A stretch of 6,927 nt of DNA from Actinomycetes bacterium (GTDB lineage: Bacteria; Actinomycetota; Acidimicrobiia; Acidimicrobiales; RAAP-2): NCBI GenBank assembly GCA_021800645.1, contig JAJYYT010000107.1:1-6927 (forward strand), written 5' to 3'. The stretch's first letter is position 1; each line of letters starts with the position of its first letter. The position numbers were made by a program, and so were the translations under genes. The notes under the pieces are model-generated. The model was not told the DNA's origin and made no database searches. It was given only the letters and a program-made list of their open reading frames with translations. Shown here piece by piece: positions 1 to 6,055 of the stretch.

Positions 1-175
1 CCTTCCCGGCCTGCTCGGAGAAGGCGACGCCGTGGTCCACGCAGATGAGCAGGGCGATCGTGATGTCGGGCGCCACCTGCACGAGCGGCAGGTCGACCGT
101 CTGGGAACCGACGGTGGTCCGGTAGGTGCGCTCGGTGATGCCGCGATGGTCGCGGACCGGACGGGCCGTGCGCAA
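1..175 (-). CDS. Putative phosphoribosyltransferase-family protein, N-terminal part, runs off left edge
   Basis: Reading leftward from 175, the frame stays open to the window edge and gives 58 complete codons with almost all third positions G or C, so it is very probably coding. The core includes TYRTTVGSQTVDLPLVQVAP followed by DITIALLICVDHGVAF. From memory this resembles the N-terminus of a group of APRT/PRTase-like proteins that begin with a short beta-rich segment (Y-x-x-T-x-G, then DLPL-x-x-VAP) before the nucleotide-binding domain. The catalytic PRPP-binding loop would lie beyond the edge and cannot be checked. The start is unclear: TTG at 175-173 is the only usual start codon I found ahead of the conserved part, and it has no convincing Shine-Dalgarno. 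An ATC at 139-137, just before TERTYR, would be atypical. The gene follows the MalG-type permease on the same strand and is probably in its operon. Coding status is fairly sure; the family name is tentative. Confidence 0.5.
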   Translation of the reverse strand, partial: MRTARPVRDHRGITERTYRTTVGSQTVDLPLVQVAPDITIALLICVDHGVAFSEQAGK

Positions 176-201
176 ATGCCCGCGGCGCGTGGGCGAGCGG
201 A

Positions 202-1113
202 CTACCCCTTCACCGCGCCCGCGGCGAGGCCCGCCACGACCTTGCGCTGGACGAGCACGAAGAGGACCACCACCGGCAGCGTGTAGAGCACGGAGGCGGC
301 CATGAGCCCGCTGTAGTCCGTGCCGCGGTTGGTCTGGAAAGCCTGGAGCCACACGGTCAGCGTGTAGCGTGTGTTGTCCTTCATGAAGACGTAGGCGAAC
401 AGGTACTGGTTCCACGCCTGGATGAAGGCGAAGATCGACGTGGCGACCATGCCCGGCGCGATCAGCGGCAGCAGCACCCGGCGGAACGCCCCGAGACGCG
501 AGCACCCGTCCACCATCGCCGCGTCCTCGATGTCCGCCGGCACCGCCTGGACGAAGCCGCGCAGCATCCAGATCGTGAAGGGCAGGTCGAAGATCACGTA
601 GGTCGCGGCGAGCCCGCTCAGCTCGTTGATCTGGTGCAGCGTCTGCAGCGTGAAGTAGAGGGGGATCACGAGCGCGGTCTGGGGGACGGCCTGGATCACG
701 AGCAGGACGATCAGGTAGATGCGGCGCCCCTTGAAGTGGAACCGGGAGAGGGCGAGCGCAGCCAGCACCCCGAAGAGGAGGGAGACGGCGACCGCGGCCA
801 CCGAGACGATCACGGTGTTGGCGACGTCGTTCCAGAAGAACGGCCTGTGGATCGCGTCGGCGAACCCCGCCAAGGTCGGGTGCAGCGGAGAGAAGTCCGG
901 CGTCGGCGTGATGATGTCCCCGGTGGGCTTCAGCGCCGTGAGCAGCATCCAGTAGACCGGGAAGAGCGTGACCACGAAGAAGATGATCGCCACCGTGTTG
1001 AGCACGCCGGCGCGAACGAGCGCCCGCCGGGTGCGCGGCGGCTCCGCCGGAGGGCGGACCGCGCCCGACGCCAGCCGCACGCGCGACGGGGAGACCGGGG
1101 CGACCGTGCTCAC
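202..1113 (-). CDS. Sugar ABC transporter permease, MalG type
   Basis: This 303-residue inner-membrane permease is one half of the transmembrane channel of a carbohydrate importer (binding-protein-dependent, CUT1 class). A short cytoplasmic N-terminus rich in Pro and Arg (about residues 1-35) is followed by roughly six membrane segments near 37-59, 97-123, 133-155, 165-185, 218-240 and 268-290. The cytoplasmic coupling (EAA) loop at residues 196-221 reads EDAAMVDGCSRLGAFRRVLL then PLIAPG, the classic EAA-x3-G-x9-LP pattern that docks onto the ATPase. Length is usual for MalG-type proteins. The GTG start at 1113-1111 overlaps the stop of the upstream permease by four bases (GTGA), and a GAGGT at 1121-1117 is placed as a ribosome-binding site. 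The partner is the MalF-type protein encoded just upstream. Family assignment is sure; the substrate is not readable from this protein. Confidence 0.95.
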   Translation of the reverse strand: MSTVAPVSPSRVRLASGAVRPPAEPPRTRRALVRAGVLNTVAIIFFVVTLFPVYWMLLTALKPTGDIITPTPDFSPLHPTLAGFADAIHRPFFWNDVANTVIVSVAAVAVSLLFGVLAALALSRFHFKGRRIYLIVLLVIQAVPQTALVIPLYFTLQTLHQINELSGLAATYVIFDLPFTIWMLRGFVQAVPADIEDAAMVDGCSRLGAFRRVLLPLIAPGMVATSIFAFIQAWNQYLFAYVFMKDNTRYTLTVWLQAFQTNRGTDYSGLMAASVLYTLPVVVLFVLVQRKVVAGLAAGAVKG

Positions 1114-2111
1114 CGGACCTCACCGCTTCGGATCAGGACCCGGACGTAGTAGAAGGACATGATCGCGACGAGCACCATCGACGCCACCGAGATCGCGGCG
1201 CCCAGGCCGTACTGGGTGGCGATGAACGCCTCGACGTAGGAGTAGACGCCGATCGTCTCGGTGCCGCCGTTCGGTCCCCCCTGGGTGAGCACCCAGATCT
1301 GGGTGAACACGTTGAAGTCCCAGATCGTCGAGAGGATCACGAGCAGGCCGATGATCGGGGAGAGCAGCGGCACGGTCACCCGCCGGAATTCCTCCCAGCC
1401 GCTCGCGCCGTCGACGCGCGCGGCCTCGTAGAGCTCCTGGGGGACCTGGGAGATGCCGGCGTAGAGGCTGAGCGCGACGAAGGGGACCGCCTGCCAGACG
1501 ATCATCATCGTGAGCACCACGAAGGCGAGCAGCGGATTGCTCCCCGTCCAGTCGAAGTTCTGGAATGTGCCGAGGTGCAGCGCGGTGAGCAGCCAGTCGA
1601 CGACTCCGTACTGGTTGGCGAAGAGCCACTGCCACACGATGGCTGCGCTGATCGGGGGCAGCGCCCACGCCAGCACCATCGCGATCGACACTGCCCCCCG
1701 CACCACCTTGTTGACCCGTCGGAGCAGCAGGGCGACGCCCATCCCGACCCCCATCGTCCCCCCGACGCACGCCCCGGTGAACAGGACGCTGCGCAGCACG
1801 GAGTCCCAGAAGGCGCCGCTCGTGAGGATGATGCGGTAGTTGGTGACCCCGTTCCAGACCGTCTTGTGGCTGAAGAGCTGGGAGAGCCCGTAGGCCTGGA
1901 ACGACGTCTCGACGAGGCGGACGAGCGGGTACCCGAGGAGCACCGCGATGAGCACCAGCGACGGGAAGAGGAGCCAGTAGGGCATCCAGTCGATCCGTGC
2001 CCGCAGGCGGCGAGCCCGCCCGCGCGGCGGGCCGCCGCCGCGCTCGGGCTCCGCGCGGCCGCGCCGCCGAGCAGGAGCTGGGGACCGCAGCTTCGGCTCG
2101 ACGGCGACCAT
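1110..2111 (-). CDS. Sugar ABC transporter permease, MalF type
   Basis: This 333-residue permease is the second transmembrane subunit of the importer. Its first 42 residues are strongly basic and low in complexity (many Arg, Pro and Gly) and are probably a cytoplasmic tail. About six membrane segments follow near residues 44-65, 107-130, 140-163, 195-220, 250-272 and 305-325. The EAA coupling loop is at 228-254 (YEAARVDGASGWEEFRRVTV then PLLSPII). A TQGGPNGGTET stretch around 276-286, typical of MalF-type sugar permeases, follows the fifth segment. The ATG at 2111-2109 has a strong AGGAGG ribosome-binding site about ten bases upstream, which supports this start. It is translationally coupled to the MalG-type gene by a GTGA overlap. 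It lies 73 bp downstream of the binding-protein gene and is presumably co-transcribed with it. Family assignment is sure. Confidence 0.95.
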   Translation of the reverse strand: MVAVEPKLRSPAPARRRGRAEPERGGGPPRGRARRLRARIDWMPYWLLFPSLVLIAVLLGYPLVRLVETSFQAYGLSQLFSHKTVWNGVTNYRIILTSGAFWDSVLRSVLFTGACVGGTMGVGMGVALLLRRVNKVVRGAVSIAMVLAWALPPISAAIVWQWLFANQYGVVDWLLTALHLGTFQNFDWTGSNPLLAFVVLTMMIVWQAVPFVALSLYAGISQVPQELYEAARVDGASGWEEFRRVTVPLLSPIIGLLVILSTIWDFNVFTQIWVLTQGGPNGGTETIGVYSYVEAFIATQYGLGAAISVASMVLVAIMSFYYVRVLIRSGEVR

Positions 2112-2121
2112 CCGCTGTTGA

Positions 2122-2127
2122 CCTCCT
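2122..2127 (-). promoter_or_regulatory. Strong ribosome-binding site of the MalF-type permease gene
   Basis: Read on the minus strand this is a perfect AGGAGG, about ten bases before the ATG at 2111-2109. It is the best Shine-Dalgarno in the window and fixes that start. Confidence 0.8.
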
Positions 2128-2132
2128 ACTTG

Positions 2133-2166
2133 GGGGTCAGGCTGCTACGTGGGGTCAGGACTCTAC
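2133..2166. repeat. Two imperfect copies of an 18-bp tandem unit between binding-protein and permease genes
   Basis: On the plus strand GGGGTCAGGCTGCTAC (2133-2148) is followed after two bases by GGGGTCAGGACTCTAC (2151-2166). The two share the first nine bases and the last four, with a period of 18 bp. They sit in the 73-bp gap between the binding-protein stop and the MalF-type ribosome-binding site. Function is unknown; this may only be a small slippage duplication. Confidence 0.55.
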
Positions 2167-2168
2167 TC

Positions 2169-2186
2169 GAGCGTCCGGACCGGCTC
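2169..2186 (-). other. Small inverted repeat just after the binding-protein stop codon
   Basis: The arms GAGC and GCTC flank a GTCCGGAC palindrome, with two unpaired bases on one side. It overlaps the stop codon region of the binding-protein gene, and no T-run follows it on the minus strand, so it is not a classical terminator. It could stabilise the 3' end of the binding-protein message relative to the permease genes, as is known in other sugar ABC operons, but the stem is short and this is inference. Confidence 0.25.
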
Positions 2187-3501
2187 AGGGCTGGTTGAGG
2201 GCTGTGTTGAGGTACGAGTCGAACGACTTGGCCAGTGCGGCCACCTTCTTCGGCGACGACGCCTGGGCGACGTTGGAGAAGAAGGTCGTGATCTGGTTGC
2301 CGCCTGTCACGACCGCCCACCCGGGCGCTGCCGGCGTGCCCTGGCTCTTCTTGGCAGCCTCGAGGTAGGTGGCCATCACGGGGCTGGCCTTGCCCAGCCC
2401 CGACAAGCTCGTGTTGTTCGGGATCAGGTTGTCGTCCTTGTACATCATGGTCTGGTACTTGTTGCTCGTCATGAGCTTGACCCAGTCCTCGGCGAGCGCC
2501 TTGTTGGGGCTGTTCTTCGCCACCGCGATGTCGGATCCGCCGAGGAAGACCGGTGCAGGGCCGCCCTTGTAGCTCGGGAAGGCGAACTCGCCGATGTGGC
2601 CGGTGAGCGCCGCATTGTCCTTCTCGATCGCGGCGACCTCCCAGTCACCGCCGATGATCATCGCGGCCTGGCCCTTGGCGAAGACCGCGTCCTGTGTCGG
2701 CAGTGTGGTGTTCGCCGTCCTCGACGCGGGCACCGAAAGGCTGTGCTGGACGGTCCGGAACTCGTCGAGGCCGGCGAGGCTCTTTTTGCTCGCGAGCTGC
2801 GCCACCCACTTGCCGTGCTTGGGTGCGGCGATCTTGCCGCCATGGTCCCAGACCATCGACATCGCCGCGTACCAGTACTTGCCGGGGAAGTACAACGCGG
2901 AGAAGTTCGACGTCGACTTGTTGGCCTTCTCGAGCTTCTTGCCGTCGGCGAGGAGCTGCGACTCGCTCTTGGGCGGGCTCTTGATCCCCGCCTTCTGGAA
3001 CATGGTCTCGTTGTAGAGGACGACCCGGTCGCCCGCGAGGAGCGGGACGCCGTAGACGCCTCCCTTGTACTCGGCCGGCTGCTGGAGCCCTCCGAGCCAC
3101 TTGCCCGAACCGATCGAGATGGAGCGCTCGAGGGACTTCAAGTTGACGAGACCGCCGGACGCCGCATACTCGGGCACGTCGGTGTTGCCGATCTCGGTCG
3201 CGTCCGGGGGAGAGCTGCTCGCGAGCGACGTGTTGAGCTTTGTCGTGATGCCCGACCACTGCTGGATCTGCACGTTGACGGTGACGCCGGGGTGCTGGGC
3301 TTCAAACGCCTGGTTCACCGCGTCGTAGACCTTGGCTGTGATCTCCCCGGTCATCAGCCAGACGGTGAGCGTCGTGGTGCTCGCTCCGGCGAGCGGCACC
3401 CCGGCACCGACCAGCGCCGCGACGCCTGCTCCCGCGACGAGAGCCGGCACCAACCGTCCCCGCATCCATCGCCGCCGCCGCGGCGCAGTCGCTGAGGTCA
3501 T
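2185..3501 (-). CDS. Extracellular sugar-binding protein of ABC importer (family 1 solute-binding protein)
   Basis: This 438-residue protein should capture the sugar outside the membrane and deliver it to the two permeases encoded downstream. The N-terminus has an Arg-rich n-region (RRRRWMRGR, residues 8-16), a hydrophobic stretch (about 18-37) and an A-G-A motif at 38-40 suiting signal-peptidase I cleavage before S41. The mature protein opens with TTTLTVWLMTGE, typical of the family 1 fold, then has AFEAQHPGVTVNV, GGVYGVPLLAGDRVVLYNE, and a later FLGGSDIAVAKNSPNKALAE segment normal for extracellular sugar-binding proteins. There is no cysteine anywhere, so no lipobox. The start at 3501-3499 is chosen because GGAAGGGG lies just upstream and the signal peptide follows directly; an in-frame ATG seven codons earlier has no good ribosome-binding site. 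Lysine and AAG codons are frequent. The ligand is inferred to be an amino sugar only from the neighbouring nagA and SIS genes. Confidence 0.92.
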   Translation of the reverse strand: MTSATAPRRRRWMRGRLVPALVAGAGVAALVGAGVPLAGASTTTLTVWLMTGEITAKVYDAVNQAFEAQHPGVTVNVQIQQWSGITTKLNTSLASSSPPDATEIGNTDVPEYAASGGLVNLKSLERSISIGSGKWLGGLQQPAEYKGGVYGVPLLAGDRVVLYNETMFQKAGIKSPPKSESQLLADGKKLEKANKSTSNFSALYFPGKYWYAAMSMVWDHGGKIAAPKHGKWVAQLASKKSLAGLDEFRTVQHSLSVPASRTANTTLPTQDAVFAKGQAAMIIGGDWEVAAIEKDNAALTGHIGEFAFPSYKGGPAPVFLGGSDIAVAKNSPNKALAEDWVKLMTSNKYQTMMYKDDNLIPNNTSLSGLGKASPVMATYLEAAKKSQGTPAAPGWAVVTGGNQITTFFSNVAQASSPKKVAALAKSFDSYLNTALNQP

Positions 3502-3507
3502 CTTCTT

Positions 3508-3515
3508 CCCCTTCC
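3508..3515 (-). promoter_or_regulatory. Ribosome-binding site deciding the binding-protein start
   Basis: On the minus strand GGAAGGGG is followed by six bases and then the ATG at 3501-3499. It supports this internal methionine over the longer open frame that continues upstream, whose extra residues look like leader DNA, not protein. Confidence 0.65.
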
Positions 3516-3712
3516 AAGTCATCGCCGCGCTCGGGGAGCATGGACGCAGTCCGCGCTCTTCTCGCCGGCCTGTTCGTGTTGATCGTCTTCTGCGCCGCTG
3601 CGCACCTGTAGGGCACAAAGACCCTGACGAGGTCCACCTCGGCGTCCTGCGGTGGCTGGCACCGTCTCGTCGTCCCTCCCTCGCCGCTCGTCTCCATTCG
3701 GCTGGACCTCGA

Positions 3713-3722
3713 CGGGGCCCCG
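3713..3722. repeat. Perfect 10-bp palindrome in binding-protein leader
   Basis: CGGGGCCCCG is a perfect palindrome about 40 bp downstream of the candidate minus-strand -10. It could be a repressor half-site pair or simply a by-product of high GC content. No known operator consensus is recognised. Confidence 0.3.
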
Positions 3723-3757
3723 AATGACGGGCGGCGCTCGCATCTCGCTCTCCGGCC

Positions 3758-3769
3758 AGTATATGTCAA
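3758..3769 (-). promoter_or_regulatory. Candidate promoter for the binding-protein/permease operon
   Basis: On the minus strand TTGACA (3769-3764) is directly followed by TATACT (3763-3758), each close to a sigma-70 hexamer. They cannot act together as -35 and -10 because there is no spacer. TATACT as -10 would have only a weak -35 (TGGATT, 17 bp upstream); TTGACA as -35 would have only a poor -10. The first reading is preferred and gives a leader of about 250 nt. Confidence 0.4.
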
Positions 3770-3808
3770 GTTCCTTTCCGAATCCAGAGCTGCGCCCGGG
3801 AAAATAGT

Positions 3809-3833
3809 AGGATCCTTTACGGATTGCTATCCT
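3809..3833. promoter_or_regulatory. Extended -10-like element with overlapping inverted repeats, ahead of the ATPase gene
   Basis: TGCTATCCT at 3825-3833 reads as an extended -10 (TGn-TATCCT) for the plus-strand operon, with a start of transcription expected near 3840 and a leader of about 35 nt. Overlapping it is an inverted repeat GGAT-TGCT-ATCC at 3821-3832. Just upstream is the palindrome AGGATCCT at 3809-3816, which contains another actinobacterial-style -10 (TAGGAT, 3808-3813). The repeated GGAT/ATCC half-sites over a promoter suggest an operator. The regulator is unknown. Confidence 0.35.
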
Positions 3834-3864
3834 CGGCTGCTGGAGAGCCCCGAGGGGGAGACCC

Positions 3865-3870
3865 AAGGGA
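3865..3870 (+). promoter_or_regulatory. Ribosome-binding site of the ATPase gene
   Basis: AAGGGA lies five bases before the ATG at 3876, a usable spacing, and supports the chosen start. Confidence 0.6.
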
Positions 3871-3875
3871 AAGAC

Positions 3876-5038
<1,163 letters not shown>

Positions 5039-5042
<4 letters not shown>

Positions 5043-6055
5043 GCGCCGGCGCGCTCATGGCAGGCGAGATGGCAGAGCAGCCCGCGCGCCTCGCCGCGCT
5101 CGTCGCCCGGCGCAAGGAGGTCGCGCGCGAGGTGCGCCCGCTCCTCGTGGGCGCGGCCGGAGCCGTCGTCGCCGCGCGGGGCTCCTCCGACCACGCCGCG
5201 ACGACCGGGCGCTACCTGCTCGAGATGGCGATGCGCCGTCCGGTCGCCGCCGCGTCACCGAGCATCTTGAGCCTCTACGGCGTGGACGTGGACTTCTCGG
5301 GCTATCTCGTGGTGGGCGCCAGCCAGTCGGGGCGGACCCCCGAGATCGCCGACTACGTCGTGCAGGCCGGGCGGCGAGGGGCGCGGACCATCGCGATCAC
5401 CAATGACGCCACGAGCCCGCTCGCGCAGGCGGCCCAGGCGGTGGTCGAGCTCGGCGCGGGCGAGGAGCGAGCGGTGCCGGCGACCAAGACCGTGACCGCG
5501 GAGATGGTGGCCTTCGCCCTCGTCGCTGCGAGCCTGGAGGACGTCGTGGGCGACGCGGCATGGGAGGCGCTGGCGGCCCAGGCGGCAGCGGCGCTCGCGG
5601 ACCCAGGACCCATGGACGCCCTCGCGGACTGGCTCAGAGGCGCGAGCCGCCTGGTCCTCGTCGCACGGGGCCCGATGTCGGGCGCGGCAGCCGAGACCGC
5701 GCTCAAGCTCGAGGAGACCTCCTCGCTGCTCGCCACCGCCTTCAGCGCGAACGACCTGCGCCACGGCCCGATCGCCTTGGCGTCGAGCACGATCCAGGTC
5801 CTCGCGCTCGTCCACCCGGGGCCCGCCGCGGCGGGCGTGCTCGAGCTGTGCGACGAGCTCGTCGCGCGGGGCGCGGACGTCCGGGTGCTCGGCCCGGTCC
5901 CCGGCGCAGCCGCGGGCTGGGACGCCGCGGCGCCCGAGCAGCTCGCGCCGGTGCTCGCGGTCATCCGCGGCCAGCAGCTCGCCCACGCGCTGGCGCTGCG
6001 GGTCGGCGCGGACCCCGACCGGCCGGCGGGGCTTACCAAGGTGACCGCGACGTGA
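5039..6055 (+). CDS. Double-SIS-domain sugar-phosphate isomerase/deaminase (probable glucosamine-6-phosphate deaminase, NagB-II/GlmS-C-like)
   Basis: The 338-residue protein has two SIS (sugar isomerase) domains, about residues 35-165 and 195-330, like the C-terminal half of GlmS but without its glutaminase domain. The first has ARGSSDHAA (46-54), GASQSGRTPE (93-102) and PATKTVTAEM (147-156), matching the sugar-phosphate-binding segments of GlmS. The second has ALKLEETS (221-228) and SANDLRHGPIAL (236-247). The GlmS catalytic Glu488, His504 and Lys603 line up with Glu226, His242 and Lys334 (in the C-terminal GLTKVTAT tail), so the active site looks complete. With no glutaminase domain, the likely job is conversion of glucosamine-6-phosphate to fructose-6-phosphate plus ammonia, fitting the adjacent nagA. 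The GTG at 5039 (GTGA overlap with the ATPase stop) is chosen; ATG at 5057 is an alternative. It could instead act on another amino-sugar phosphate, as AgaS does. Confidence 0.88.
6038..6043 (+). promoter_or_regulatory. Ribosome-binding site of nagA inside the SIS gene
   Basis: AAGGTG lies eight bases before the GTG at 6052, within the last codons of the SIS gene. It supports the GTG start and translational coupling. Confidence 0.45.

Larger units (their letters stand above)
3502..3875. promoter_or_regulatory. Divergent intergenic control region
   Basis: These 374 bp separate the minus-strand transport operon from the plus-strand ATPase-SIS-nagA operon and should drive both. Positions 3502-3720 are GC-rich and would be the 5' leader of the binding-protein message. 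Positions about 3755-3835 are clearly richer in A and T and hold the promoter-like elements and short inverted repeats listed separately. I looked for the DasR-type operator known to control GlcNAc genes in Streptomyces (core TGGTCTAGACCA) and saw no match. I found no convincing protein-coding gene here, only a possible 23-codon hydrophobic frame reported as a finding. Confidence 0.75.

Noticed and set aside
32..286. 84-codon plus-strand frame at the left end
   Set aside because: The minus-strand frames here have coherent protein sequence and GC-biased third positions (the PRTase-like gene and the permease C-terminus). The plus frame has neither.
2149..3495. 448-codon open frame on the plus strand
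   Set aside because: It lies antisense to the well-supported sugar-binding protein gene, encodes an Arg/Val/Leu/Gly-rich sequence with no recognisable domain, and is a by-product of high GC content.
3502..3618. N-terminal extension of the binding protein by 39 codons
   Set aside because: It would place an Arg-rich, non-signal segment ahead of a good signal peptide. The ribosome-binding site just before 3501 supports the shorter protein.
3502..3875. DasR-type operator, riboswitch or small RNA in the divergent region
   Set aside because: I searched by eye for the DasR core and for obvious structured elements and saw no match. The short palindromes present do not fit a known class.
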